Positions 1-8,514 of a DNA stretch of 64,000 nt are shown piece after piece. The position numbers were made by a program, and so were the translations under genes. Location of the stretch: assembly GCF_020829445.1 (NCBI RefSeq), contig NZ_JAIVFV010000015.1, forward strand, positions 1 through 64,000, in the 5' to 3' direction. The DNA is from Nostoc sp. CHAB 5836 (GTDB lineage: Bacteria > Cyanobacteriota > Cyanobacteriia > Cyanobacteriales > Nostocaceae). The stretch's first letter is position 1. The number at the start of each line of letters is the position of its first letter. The notes under the pieces were generated by a model that was not told the origin of the DNA, did no database searches, and saw only the letters and a list, made by a program, of their open reading frames with translations.

Positions 1-2
1 AT

Positions 3-1733
3 GCACGTCAATGCGTTTTAAAAGTCAAAACCGAAACTGAACAACAGCTTCAGTATCTACAACGACAACTAAACGAACTTCAAAAAAATGAAGTTAGCCA
101 ACAGCAAATATCCATTACTCAAGCTGAGGTAGAAAAAGCACAGCAGGATGCCAATTTACAACTTGGACAAGTTATTAATCTCTTGCAAGAACTTAATCAA
201 CAAAATATCCCTGCTCAATTACGCATTCTAACTGAAAAATATCTGGCAACACAATCAAATATTTGGGAGCAGCCGCAAGAATTTTCAAATCAAGTCAATT
301 ATTGTGTTATTTCCATTAGTCAGCTTGAAACCTTAATTTCATCATTAGAACCTTTTGCTGTGTTGGAGATAATTCAACATTCTCTAAACGAGCATTTATC
401 AAGCTTACAAGACAAGACTGAAACTTCTCTAGAACAACTTCAAAAGCTACAAACCAATCTACGCGAACTAGAACAAAAATCACAACCTCAGCCGGCAGAA
501 AATTTAATAGAAGAACGAAATTGGTGGTTAACAGAATGGCAAGAAATACCCGATCAATTCAAACCAAAAAATTTTCAAGGCGACTTGTTTAATCTAGAGT
601 TTTTACGCCATATTAATATTCAGTTTGAATCTTGGCAAGAGCAACTTCAAAAAGACGAAATTTATCTCAATAAATATCAGAATTTTGTTCAAGATTGGAT
701 AGGAAAACTAAGACAGCCAAATGAGCGCGACCGCGACGATTTAAGGCGCATTTATTTAGACAATGCTAACGTCGTTGGTATCACCTGTGTGCAAGCTGCA
801 AACAGAGGTTTTTCTGAAGAATTCAAATCTTTTGATGTTGTCATTATTGATGAAGTTAGTAAGTGTACTCCACCAGAGTTACTAATCCCCGCATTGAAAG
901 GCAAAAAGTTAGTCATGGTAGGCGATCATCGGCAACTACCACCCATGCTTGATACTAGCACCTTAGAAGAAGTTGCTCAAACAATTGGTAATACACGAGA
1001 CGAACTACAATTTTTAGAAGAATCCCTGTTTAAAAGTCAGTTTGAATCTGCTGATGAAAGTATTAAACAAATGCTAACTACACAATATCGAATGCATCCA
1101 TTTATTATGGGAGCAATCAATCAATTTTATGACGGTAAACTAGAATCTGGTATTTTGGAACCTGACACAAAACGCGCTCATCATTTAGCAGATGAAATCA
1201 TCCAAGAATCTCAGCATCTTCTTTGGGTAAAAACGCCCATAGAGAATCAGTTTCTAGAGCAACGAAATGGAACTTCTTACTTTAATACTCCAGAAATTGA
1301 TGCAATTGAACGTTTGTGTCAGCAGTTCGAGACTACTTGGGCTTCTAAGGTTGCTAGTGGTGAACCAAAAAAAGAAATTGCCGTAATTACATTTTATGGC
1401 GCTCAATTAAGAAAAATTGATGAACGTCTGCAATCTGAACTTTTCCCTTCACTAGAAATTCGTACTGGTACAGTAGACAGATTTCAAGGGATGGAAAGAC
1501 CTGTTGTAATTGTCAGTATGGTTCGCAACAATAGCAAAGGAGATGTGGGATTTGCTAAGAAGCCAGAACGGGTTAACGTTGCATTTTCCCGCGCTCAAGA
1601 ACTGCTGATAATTGTGGGTTGTCATAATTTATTTACCCATCAATCAGGTAAAGTCGGAAGTATGTATTCTGAAGTTTCAAATATTGTCAGTCTTCATGAT
1701 GGTTTCGTTGATGTTTCTCGCCTCTTCAGCTAA
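3..1733 (+). CDS. SF1 (UPF1/SMUBP2-like) helicase, C-terminal part; 5' end outside window
   Basis: The reading frame is open from the window edge, so the true start lies upstream and 576 codons are visible. The first ~200 visible residues are Gln/Glu/Leu-rich and look like coiled coil. Helicase motifs follow: Walker B IIDEVSK (about residue 283), motif III GDHRQLPP (about 308), motif IV-like QYRMHPF (about 361), motif V DRFQGMERPVVIVS (about 493) and motif VI VAFSRAQE (about 525). The Walker A loop must lie upstream; a coiled-coil insertion between Walker A and B is common in large AAA_11/AAA_12 helicases. DEVS instead of the commoner DEAS is a small oddity. The 3' end (GFVDVSRLFS) contains, in another frame, the first codons of a PLD gene like the one at 9553, which suggests a former overlapping operon. 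DNA or RNA unwinding is inferred from the family; the substrate is unknown. Confidence 0.85.
   Translation, partial: ARQCVLKVKTETEQQLQYLQRQLNELQKNEVSQQQISITQAEVEKAQQDANLQLGQVINLLQELNQQNIPAQLRILTEKYLATQSNIWEQPQEFSNQVNYCVISISQLETLISSLEPFAVLEIIQHSLNEHLSSLQDKTETSLEQLQKLQTNLRELEQKSQPQPAENLIEERNWWLTEWQEIPDQFKPKNFQGDLFNLEFLRHINIQFESWQEQLQKDEIYLNKYQNFVQDWIGKLRQPNERDRDDLRRIYLDNANVVGITCVQAANRGFSEEFKSFDVVIIDEVSKCTPPELLIPALKGKKLVMVGDHRQLPPMLDTSTLEEVAQTIGNTRDELQFLEESLFKSQFESADESIKQMLTTQYRMHPFIMGAINQFYDGKLESGILEPDTKRAHHLADEIIQESQHLLWVKTPIENQFLEQRNGTSYFNTPEIDAIERLCQQFETTWASKVASGEPKKEIAVITFYGAQLRKIDERLQSELFPSLEIRTGTVDRFQGMERPVVIVSMVRNNSKGDVGFAKKPERVNVAFSRAQELLIIVGCHNLFTHQSGKVGSMYSEVSNIVSLHDGFVDVSRLFS
1701..1727 (+). 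repeat. Helicase/PLD junction sequence, copy 1
   Basis: These 27 bases are identical to 9543-9569, and 18 of them (GTTGATGTTTCTCGCCTC) recur at 8268-8285. In frame 3 they encode the helicase C-terminus; the ATG at 1711 opens a short frame MFLASSAK, the same residues that begin the PLD protein at 9553. Confidence 0.85.
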
Positions 1734-1945
1734 ATCTGTGGTGTGCTTACGCATACGCCGCAGGTATTGCGCGAATCGACAAAAAACCTAAATTTCATAA
1801 ACCGTAACTTGGGCTAAGTATCTTAACGGAATTTGCTCTTGGAGATATAAGTATCGTATTTTCGCGGTCGATAAAGTAGCATTTGATAGCTAATATAAAA
1901 AAAGCACTGAGACAAAACAACGCTGAGTAATCAGTTAACTTCTTT

Positions 1946-2110
1946 ATGCTTTACCGTCTAGCGTTAACCTCTAGCCTGGTGCTGGCAAGTGCATTAAGCG
2001 TGCAAGCATTCGCTCTACATCAAGCTGTGCTAGCTCAAAATGCAGATGTTCCTTTCAGTGGAACAGTTCCAGTTGAAGCTACGTTTTTCTCCAACCTTTA
2101 TCTATTTTAA
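1946..2110 (+). pseudogene. Truncated spore-coat-U/fimbrial-type subunit (N-terminal fragment)
   Basis: This is a 54-codon frame. It starts with a good signal peptide (basic start, hydrophobic core rich in Leu, Ala and Val, LAQ cleavage region) and continues ADVPFSGTVPVEATF. The intact subunit immediately downstream has a matching pattern after its own signal peptide (AQTADVPFTANVGGF). The frame stops 12 bases before the next start codon, before any of the beta-sandwich or the second Cys. I read it as a broken paralogue left by a tandem duplication. A functional short secreted peptide is possible but less likely. Confidence 0.6.
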
Positions 2111-2122
2111 AAGGATTTAAAA

Positions 2123-2596
2123 ATGATTCGTCGTTCTTTATTAACTGCTGCTTTAATCATTGTTGGTTCTGCTGCTGTCGCGCCCAAAACAATGGCACAA
2201 ACGGCTGATGTTCCCTTTACAGCGAATGTCGGTGGTTTCTGCAACTTCGATCAAATTATTCCTGGTAAATTGGGACTCAACCAGCCGACTAACGCAACTG
2301 CACTAGCAGGAGGATATGCTGGAGGGCAATTTGCTAAGGTTTTTGTTAGCTGTAACCAAGGTGCCAGAGTGAGTATATCTAAGCCACAGCAGACCGATGG
2401 CCCTAGCTTTACACCCATTTTCTCTGCCGGACATATCAACTCATCTTTTGGTAGTACGAGTTCTCAGGGTGGTAATCCTGTGTTACTGCCCCCTGGTAGC
2501 GGTTTGCCTTTGGATATAGACATGATTGTAGATAAGGGCAGTCCCCTTCTTCCTGGAAGCTACAGCTATGTAACAACTTTGACTATCGTGCCATAG
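2123..2596 (+). CDS. Secreted spore-coat-protein-U-like / fimbrial subunit
   Basis: This 157-residue protein has a signal peptide (residues 1-25, cleavage near TMA-QTAD), then a small Gly/Pro/Thr-rich domain with exactly two Cys (C40 and C77), as expected for a pilin-type disulphide. It ends with an alternating strand YSYVTTLTIVP, typical of the last beta-strand of SCPU/Csu-type subunits. An AAGGA ribosome-binding site precedes the ATG. The neighbours are a PapD-like chaperone and an usher on the same strand, so it is probably the subunit they export and assemble. The exact subfamily is uncertain. Confidence 0.7.
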   Translation: MIRRSLLTAALIIVGSAAVAPKTMAQTADVPFTANVGGFCNFDQIIPGKLGLNQPTNATALAGGYAGGQFAKVFVSCNQGARVSISKPQQTDGPSFTPIFSAGHINSSFGSTSSQGGNPVLLPPGSGLPLDIDMIVDKGSPLLPGSYSYVTTLTIVP

Positions 2597-2774
2597 TCTA
2601 AAATTTTTCCAGTTTACCTTCAGATTGGTTGAGAAAAATAGTTGCTGAATATCTTGTTGCTAAAGACTAAATCTTCAAGCGGCAAGATATTTTTCTGATT
2701 ACCCAGAGATCAAATAAGTATCTAGGCATAAATAAATTTAAAGTTTGTAGTAAGGACTTTAGTCCTGATAATCC

Positions 2775-2887
2775 CAATACGGTTCCGATAAGATAATTTG
2801 TCTATCGATAACGCTTGTCTTGACGTTGCAATGCAACGTCTCTACACACCATAACACCTCACCAATAACCTTAACCGAACCGTATTG
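2775..2887. repeat. CAATAC-family MITE with exact 10-bp target duplication
   Basis: It begins CAATACGGTTCCGATAAG and ends CTTAACCGAACCGTATTG, an imperfect terminal inverted repeat. The flanks 2765-2774 and 2888-2897 are both CTGATAATCC, an exact 10-bp duplication. The interior carries the palindrome GACGTTGCAATGCAACGTC. The element has no coding capacity. Confidence 0.85.
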
Positions 2888-2897
2888 CTGATAATCC

Positions 2898-3096
2898 TTG
2901 CTCTGAGCGATAAATCGCTCACTACAAACTAGGAGTAGAGACGTAGCACTCCTACGTCAAGACAAGGGTTCTGGATAACCCATATTTAATTTCTACCAGA
3001 TGTCTATTTTATATTTAATTATGTCTACCTACTTAAGTCTGCTTTTGGGAACTATAAATCAGGAATTAAATTTACAATCCTGCCATATTTATAAAT
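2898..3096. other. Spacer before the chaperone gene
   Basis: It contains a degenerate palindrome (GTAGAGACGTAGCACTCCTACGTC) split here as GTAGAGACGTAG / CTCCTACGTC, followed by a tail ending in CAGATGTCTA that is shared with 42,390-42,429. This looks like a partial copy of the TAGACATCT repeat family. No gene is visible. Confidence 0.5.
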
Positions 3097-3915
3097 ATGC
3101 TCAATAATAATTGGCGCTCTCTAGCTGCTGGCTTATTCGCCCTAGTTTTGTTTCCTGGTGCTGCTAAAGCACAAATGAGCGTTTCTCCTCTGGTAATTGA
3201 AGCCAAAGCGGAACGTGGACAAGCCCAAGGAATGATCACGATTTCCAATACCAGTAAGACCCCTTCTCGGATTCGGATTTATGCTCAACCTTTCACATAT
3301 AGCCGTGACGCAGGGTTTCAAACCTTATCCTCTAGTCCTAGTGATCTGACAAAATATCTGCAATTCTCACCGCGTGAGTTGACTGTCAAACCAGGAGAGG
3401 TTCGGCGGGTACGCCTTATCAGTCGCTTGGCTCCTAATTTACCTGACGGGGAATATCGAGCGGTAGTGTTTAATGAAACTCTCAATGAATCCAAAGATGC
3501 GGCTGGTAATAACGTTACTTTGGTAGCACGAATTGGCGTGACCTTCTATGTCAGAAAAGGTAACCTTTCTCCCCAACTAGCAATTGATAGTGCCAGCTTT
3601 AACCCAGAGCAAAAACAAATTCAAATTTTAGTTCGCAATAACGGTCAAGCAACTGTTCTCCCTAGTTTAAATTGGACTTTACGTCAAGGGCAAACTGTTG
3701 TCAAAACTGGGCAGGTAGAGGCTAATGCTGTGGTGGCAAATAGCGATCGCAATTTCTTATTAAGTTACCCTAACAAAGACCAACCAGCCCTAAATCCTGG
3801 ACAATATCAGCTAAGTGGTGAGTTGTTCTGGGGTGAAGACAATAATAAAAGTAAGTTACCCTTCAATCTAAATATTACTATTCCCACACAAACGGCTGCA
3901 TCACAGAATAAATAG
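3097..3915 (+). CDS. PapD-like periplasmic pilus-assembly chaperone
   Basis: This 272-residue protein has a signal peptide of about 25 residues (LFPGAAKA-QMSV). Two immunoglobulin-like domains follow. The first contains the strand ISNTSKTPSRIRIYAQPF and the loop/strand FSPRELTVKPGEVRRVRLIS, the 'sP..v.l.PGe...vR' pattern that chaperones use to bind subunits. A long C-terminal region ends polar. In the family these proteins complete the fold of fimbrial subunits by donor-strand complementation in the periplasm. The gene sits between the putative subunit (500 bp upstream) and the usher (375 bp downstream) on the same strand, but both gaps contain repeats, so co-transcription is not certain. Confidence 0.75.
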   Translation: MLNNNWRSLAAGLFALVLFPGAAKAQMSVSPLVIEAKAERGQAQGMITISNTSKTPSRIRIYAQPFTYSRDAGFQTLSSSPSDLTKYLQFSPRELTVKPGEVRRVRLISRLAPNLPDGEYRAVVFNETLNESKDAAGNNVTLVARIGVTFYVRKGNLSPQLAIDSASFNPEQKQIQILVRNNGQATVLPSLNWTLRQGQTVVKTGQVEANAVVANSDRNFLLSYPNKDQPALNPGQYQLSGELFWGEDNNKSKLPFNLNITIPTQTAASQNK

Positions 3916-4054
3916 CTTGTGTAACAATTAGTAATTCGTAATACTCGCCTCCGGTGAGAAGCAAGCTAGGTAATTTGTAATTAATAAATTCAAATTCAAT
4001 TTGGCATCTGTAGCCTGATTTTGGATAATTCTTATTGCTGTAAATTACAGCAGT

Positions 4055-4210
4055 AATATTACGTGAATTCGACGAACCTCTCCCTCCCAGCCTCCCTCTG
4101 GGAAACGGAAAGGGAGGAGCAACGAAAAATTCAGCTTTTGCTCCCCTCTCCGTGTCGGAGAGGGGTTGGGGGAGAGGTCAAATAATACTTGTCGAACTCA
4201 CGTTAATATT
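4055..4210. repeat. Inverted-repeat element between chaperone and usher
   Basis: Ends AATATTACGTGAATTCGAC (4055-4073) and GTCGAACTCACGTTAATATT (4191-4210) are inverted copies with one indel and one mismatch. The interior holds two CTCTCC/GGAGAG hairpins of the kind scattered through this window. It has no coding capacity. Confidence 0.65.
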
Positions 4211-4246
4211 GATAATTTTGCTTGGTACGTGGGAATTATATGTTTG

Positions 4247-4273
4247 TAGAGACGTTGCAATGCAACGTCTCTA
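4247..4273. repeat. 27-bp perfect palindrome in the usher leader
   Basis: TAGAGACGTTGCA, a central A, and the exact reverse complement. It ends 18 bases before the usher GTG. The same palindrome occurs at 13,014-13,040 and inside the CAATAC elements at 2775 and 51,812. Confidence 0.8.
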
Positions 4274-4291
4274 TTTTTATAAGAGATTTTA

Positions 4292-6946
4292 GTGGGAACT
4301 AAAAAACTTGTGCAACTTCGGTTATTAACTAGTAGAGGCAAATATCTGCTAGCTGCGATCGCTATTATCTATCAAATTATTATCACCCCAGCGAAAGCAG
4401 ATACGCCTGAGATTTCAAATCCACAAACGCCTACTACCCAATTAGCTAAAAATTCCGAATTTAAAGTTTTTCCCGTAGGATTGAATGTCGGCAACCGCAA
4501 TGTCAATCCTAGCGTTTTAGTGCGTGGTCAAGAAGATGGTTCCCAAGCAATTGATTTTGGAAATTGGCTGTTACCCTATGATGCTGTAATTCAAGGGTTG
4601 AAATTAAATGTTACCACTTTACCTGATGGTCAATTAGAAGTGCGATCGCCTGGTGTTGTAACTCGCATCGACCCAACAAAACTTCGCACCGATCCAGAAT
4701 TAGGATTAGTCTTGACAATTCAAGATTTACAAACTCTCTTTGGCGTAACGGCAAAGTTTGATATCAATGAATACGCCATAGTTTTAGATGTTCCAGAACT
4801 AGATCAATCTAGTGGCAAACTAGCAGAAACGGAAACTCCAATTCAACTAGAAGGATTACCACACATTGCACCTCAAAATTTTAGTGTCACTGCAATTGAA
4901 CAAAAGGTAAATGCTAGCGGTAGCGCTACCAGATCAACAAACTATAGAGGTGATTTCCTTGCTGTTGGTAGTGCTTTCGGTGGTTCGTGGTTCATCCGCA
5001 CCGATCAACCCAATTTACAAAATTCGCAAACTTGGAATATTGCTGAAGCGCAGTTTCTTCGACAAACTAATTCAGCTGATTATTTTGTGGGTTCCCAGCC
5101 AACGTTTTGGCAAACTCAAGGAACAGGAGACTATTGGGGTTTTACATCCATTCAACGACAGGGGTTTGTACCACCTCAACCCTTTAGTGGTGGTTCTTCT
5201 GATCCTCGCCAACGTTTACAAGCAGATTCTATTGGACGCACAATTTCTGGTAAAGCTGAACCAGGTACATTAGTGCGGTTAGTGCAAGGTTTTGGCGATC
5301 GCATAATTGCCGAAATTTTAGTTGATTCTTCTGGCATTTACCGCTTTGAAAATATTAAAAGCCAAAATCAATTTTTGGGCAACAATTATCGCGTCTTATT
5401 GTATCCTCAAGGGCGACTCACCGCCCAACCAGAAATTCAAGAGGCTACTTTTTCTACAGTTCCAGGACAATTACCAGCAGGTGCTTCAGGATTAATCGTT
5501 TCTGGTGGGTTACGACGGGATTTTGTGGGAAATCAAAGTCTGTTGGGCAATTTTTCTGACTTTCGGGGCGGAATTGCTGGGCGTTGGGGTTTATCGGAAA
5601 ATCTGACAGTAGGCTTAGGTGGAGTGTATGACGAATCGCCTAAAGCCTTAGCAGAATTATTTTGGCGTGCTAGAAATTTACCTTTGCAGGTAACAGTTTC
5701 AGCACTGACGGGTAATAAGTGGGATGTGAATACAGATATTCGCTATAATCCATCTTCAAGTTTGAGTGCTGCATTTACTAGCGATCGCTTGTCTAGCCGT
5801 TTTAATCTAGATTGGCGAGTTTTGCCTCAATTCACCTTATTCACTAGTACTGACACAGCTGATGCAACATCTGGCGGAATGCAAATTAACTTGAGTGGCA
5901 AAGATGCCTTTACCTTTGCCCGTGTCAGCTTTGATACTAAAAACCGCCTGCGCTGGAATTTGCTGCAACGTCTTGGGAGATTAGAATTAACGCAACGCGG
6001 TAACGAAATTGGTAGTTTGTCGGAACTGACTTACAACTTTTCTAAAAACCGCTTTTCTAATACTGGCAGCGCAGTGCTGTTAAATTATGAAACACAGAAT
6101 CAAAATCGCAGCGACAACTTGCTAAGTGTGAGTTGGCGCTATCGTTCACAACAACAGGCGATTGATGGTAGCTATCAGTGGGAAGCACAGTTGGGTTATG
6201 GCATTGGTTCTCAAGGTAGCGGACTACTAGCCACATTATCAACAACGGTTTTACCCGGTTTGCTATTACGGGCGCGTTATCAAGGTGTATCGCCGAGTTC
6301 TGATGAAGCAACTTTCAGCATAGATTTAGCTTCTAGCCTGAATCTACAAGGGGGTATTAGTCCAGGCGATCGCCGTTCTAATTACTTCCGTACACAAGGC
6401 GGACTATCGATTAAGGCATTTTTTGACGGAAACAATAACGGCAAACAGGATGGAGGGGAAGAAGTTTATACAGATAGGTCTGATTTATTGTTGACTCTGA
6501 ACAATAAACCGCTTAAGTCATTTTTACCACAAATCCAAGGCGACCGCACTTTAGTAAGAATGTCTCCTGGCATTTATCGCCTCGACCTCGATCCAGCCGG
6601 TTTACCCCCTGATTGGCAGGCTGCGGCTGAATCCTTAGCCGTTGATGTGATTGCTGGAAGTTATACCCCTGTAATGATTCCGCTAATTCGCTCTTACACG
6701 CGATCGGGAGTAGTCACAGATACTCAAGGCCAAGCGATCGCAGGCGCACGGGTAGAAGCTATACAACCAGATAGCGGAACTCGGCGTTTTTCTGTTACCA
6801 ACGGTGCTGGAGTCTATTATTTAGAAGGCTTACCACAGGGTAAATACACTCTACAAATCAACGGTAAATCTGCTGGTAGCTTGAAATTAGAAGAGTCTTC
6901 AGAACCATTCCAAGAGCTTAATTTACAACAGCCGTCACCCCCCTAA
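4292..6946 (+). CDS. Usher-like outer-membrane assembly protein with C-terminal CarboxypepD_reg-like domain
   Basis: This is an 884-residue protein. The frame starts with GTG; a second GTG at 4310 would still keep the hydrophobic signal segment LLAAIAIIYQIIITPAKA. The middle (about 200-680) alternates short amphipathic strands rich in aromatic, Ser and Asn residues, as in a beta-barrel, with an inserted Gly-rich sandwich-like domain (ISGKAEPGTLVRLVQGFGDR, IYRFENI). The C-terminus has FFDGNNNGKQDGGEE, a metal-binding-loop-like motif, and a carboxypeptidase-regulatory-like beta domain (VVTDTQGQAIAGARVEA, LPQGKYTLQI). Gene order and architecture fit an usher of a cyanobacterial chaperone-usher pathway. 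Recognition is by context and layout more than by a signature motif. Confidence 0.65.
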   Translation: MGTKKLVQLRLLTSRGKYLLAAIAIIYQIIITPAKADTPEISNPQTPTTQLAKNSEFKVFPVGLNVGNRNVNPSVLVRGQEDGSQAIDFGNWLLPYDAVIQGLKLNVTTLPDGQLEVRSPGVVTRIDPTKLRTDPELGLVLTIQDLQTLFGVTAKFDINEYAIVLDVPELDQSSGKLAETETPIQLEGLPHIAPQNFSVTAIEQKVNASGSATRSTNYRGDFLAVGSAFGGSWFIRTDQPNLQNSQTWNIAEAQFLRQTNSADYFVGSQPTFWQTQGTGDYWGFTSIQRQGFVPPQPFSGGSSDPRQRLQADSIGRTISGKAEPGTLVRLVQGFGDRIIAEILVDSSGIYRFENIKSQNQFLGNNYRVLLYPQGRLTAQPEIQEATFSTVPGQLPAGASGLIVSGGLRRDFVGNQSLLGNFSDFRGGIAGRWGLSENLTVGLGGVYDESPKALAELFWRARNLPLQVTVSALTGNKWDVNTDIRYNPSSSLSAAFTSDRLSSRFNLDWRVLPQFTLFTSTDTADATSGGMQINLSGKDAFTFARVSFDTKNRLRWNLLQRLGRLELTQRGNEIGSLSELTYNFSKNRFSNTGSAVLLNYETQNQNRSDNLLSVSWRYRSQQQAIDGSYQWEAQLGYGIGSQGSGLLATLSTTVLPGLLLRARYQGVSPSSDEATFSIDLASSLNLQGGISPGDRRSNYFRTQGGLSIKAFFDGNNNGKQDGGEEVYTDRSDLLLTLNNKPLKSFLPQIQGDRTLVRMSPGIYRLDLDPAGLPPDWQAAAESLAVDVIAGSYTPVMIPLIRSYTRSGVVTDTQGQAIAGARVEAIQPDSGTRRFSVTNGAGVYYLEGLPQGKYTLQINGKSAGSLKLEESSEPFQELNLQQPSPP

Positions 6947-6947
6947 G

Positions 6948-7154
6948 TACAATATTTCATAAATTCGTAGCGAATTCTCTGCGAACCTACCCTACGGGAA
7001 GGCGAACGCGAGTGCGTCTCCAAGAGTTGCGCCTATGCGCTTCCCTTTGCGCCCCTACCCTGCGGTTCGGCGAACGCGAGTGCGTCTCCAAGAGTTGCGC
7101 CTATGCGTTTAAATTTCAACCCTCAATTCGCCACGATTTTATGCTGCATCTGTA
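6948..7154. repeat. CTWAG-flanked repeat element, copy 1
   Basis: The element starts TACAATATTTC and ends GCATCTGTA. Both flanks are CTAAG (6943-6947 and 7155-7159). The left CTAAG contains the usher stop codon. The interior has two copies of a GCG-rich cassette (GGCGAACGCGAGTGCGTC). Other copies are at 17,527, 23,610 and 44,595, which are flanked by CTTAG instead. Confidence 0.75.
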
Positions 7155-7328
7155 CTAAGAGACTTCCAAAAAATAAATTCTCCCAAATTATTTGTACATT
7201 ATCTGTACAAAGAGAATCTATGTTTATTTGTGGTTAATTATATTGATTGTCACAAGCAATAATTAAAATTTCAAGGGGAATACGGTAAAATCCAGAGGAA
7301 CTTTTATTGTTACCAACGCGGGTTAAGG

Positions 7329-8207
7329 ATGGAAGCAAATTTTCTGACGGCTGTTTTTCTGCCCCTAGCTCTATTTATTATCATGTTAGGCATGGGGTTA
7401 ACCTTGACCCTAGAGGACTTTAAGCGAGTTGTAATCTATCCCAAAGCGGTGGTGATTGGCTTAGTCGCGCAGTTGATCGTGTTACCGATTGTGGGCTTTG
7501 GCATTGCGTCGGTGTTTCCTCTTGACCCACAATTAGCAGTAGGTGTGATGATTTTAGCAGCCTGTCCCGGTGGCGCTACTTCTAATATGATTACGTTTTT
7601 GGCTGGGGGTGATGTTGCTCTTTCTGTGACGCTAACAGCTATTAGTAGTTTCATTACGGTTTTTACGATTCCTCTGGTAGTAAATTGGTCAATGCAGAGA
7701 TTTTTGGGAGAAGGAACAACGCTACAGTTACCTTTCTTAAACACTGTTTTGCAGATTGCGGTGATTACACTTTTACCCATAGCAATTGGGATGATAGCCA
7801 AGCGGTATGCACCCGGATTAGCAGATAAAGCAGATAAACCTGTGAACTGGCTGTCTTTATTTTTCCTGGCGGTGGTAATTACTGGAGTGCTGCTGCGAGA
7901 ACGGAATAATTTTGTTTCTTATGTCATAGATGTGGGCTGGGCAACTCTAGCTTTGAATGTGGTTGCAATGGCTTTAGGTTTTGCGATCGCTACCTTAACC
8001 CGATTAGGAGAAAAACGTGTTACAGCAATTACAATAGAAGTAGGAATTCAAAATGGGACACTGGCGATCGCGATCGCTTCTACGCCTACGCTACTGAATA
8101 GTCCCACAATGGCCATTCCTGGGGCAATTTATGGTCTGCTAATGTTTGTGACTGGTGCTGGATTTGCTTGGTGGGCTAGTCGTCGTCAAGCCTTGTTGAA
8201 AGCATAA
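7329..8207 (+). CDS. Bile acid:sodium symporter (BASS) family transporter
   Basis: This 292-residue membrane protein has about nine to ten hydrophobic segments. Family-like stretches are GLTLTLEDFKRV near the N-terminus, AACPGGATSNMITFLAGGDVALS (split here as AACPGGATSN and LAGGDVALSVTLTA) and VGIQNGTLAIAIA near the C-terminus, which correspond to the Na+-binding crossover region. Cyanobacterial and plastid BASS proteins transport organic anions such as bicarbonate (SbtA is a separate family), pyruvate or glycolate. The substrate here cannot be told. The gene stands alone between repeats. Confidence 0.85.
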   Translation: MEANFLTAVFLPLALFIIMLGMGLTLTLEDFKRVVIYPKAVVIGLVAQLIVLPIVGFGIASVFPLDPQLAVGVMILAACPGGATSNMITFLAGGDVALSVTLTAISSFITVFTIPLVVNWSMQRFLGEGTTLQLPFLNTVLQIAVITLLPIAIGMIAKRYAPGLADKADKPVNWLSLFFLAVVITGVLLRERNNFVSYVIDVGWATLALNVVAMALGFAIATLTRLGEKRVTAITIEVGIQNGTLAIAIASTPTLLNSPTMAIPGAIYGLLMFVTGAGFAWWASRRQALLKA

Positions 8208-8267
8208 AAGTAGTTTGCCTCATGGGTTACAAGTATTTGTAGAAATTGAATTATCCAATCTTGTTAT

Positions 8268-8285
8268 GTTGATGTTTCTCGCCTC
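8268..8285 (+). repeat. Helicase/PLD junction sequence, copy 2
   Basis: GTTGATGTTTCTCGCCTC is identical to the core of the sequences at 1704 and 9546. In the helicase frame it reads VDVSRLI followed by stop; in the PLD frame it reads MFLASF. No helicase or PLD gene remains beside it. Confidence 0.7.
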
Positions 8286-8313
8286 ATTTGAAAATTACTC
8301 TTTTTTAACTTAA

Positions 8314-8473
8314 TATAGCGTTTCCTAGTCTGCTGAGGTACAGATATCTGCGTACCTCTGCGCTTTACTTTGCGTCCCTACCCTACGGGAAGGCGTTCGC
8401 GTAGCGTCTCGTAGAGAAGCGCCTATGCGTTTCAAAATATTATCTGTACCTCACGTAACTGGGAATTGCTATA
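8314..8473. repeat. Inverted-repeat element with 13-bp perfect inner arms
   Basis: TGAGGTACAGATA (8334-8346) is exactly inverted at 8441-8453, and the pairing continues outwards with mismatches to TATAGC/GCTATA at 8314 and 8473. The interior holds the GGCGTTCGCGTAGCGTCTC cassette that is common in this window. No ORF and no clear target duplication. Confidence 0.7.
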
Positions 8474-8514
8474 CTGTGCATAGCTGATTATCATTCAAAT
8501 AGTGAATTAAATAT

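Noticed and set aside
1-3. ATG at base 1 as the helicase start
   Set aside because: It is in another frame; the helicase frame is open through base 3 and lacks Walker A, so the gene begins upstream.
6943-6947. Usher stop codon created by a mobile element
   Set aside because: The TAA lies inside the CTAAG flank that is duplicated on the other side, so it belongs to the target, not the element.
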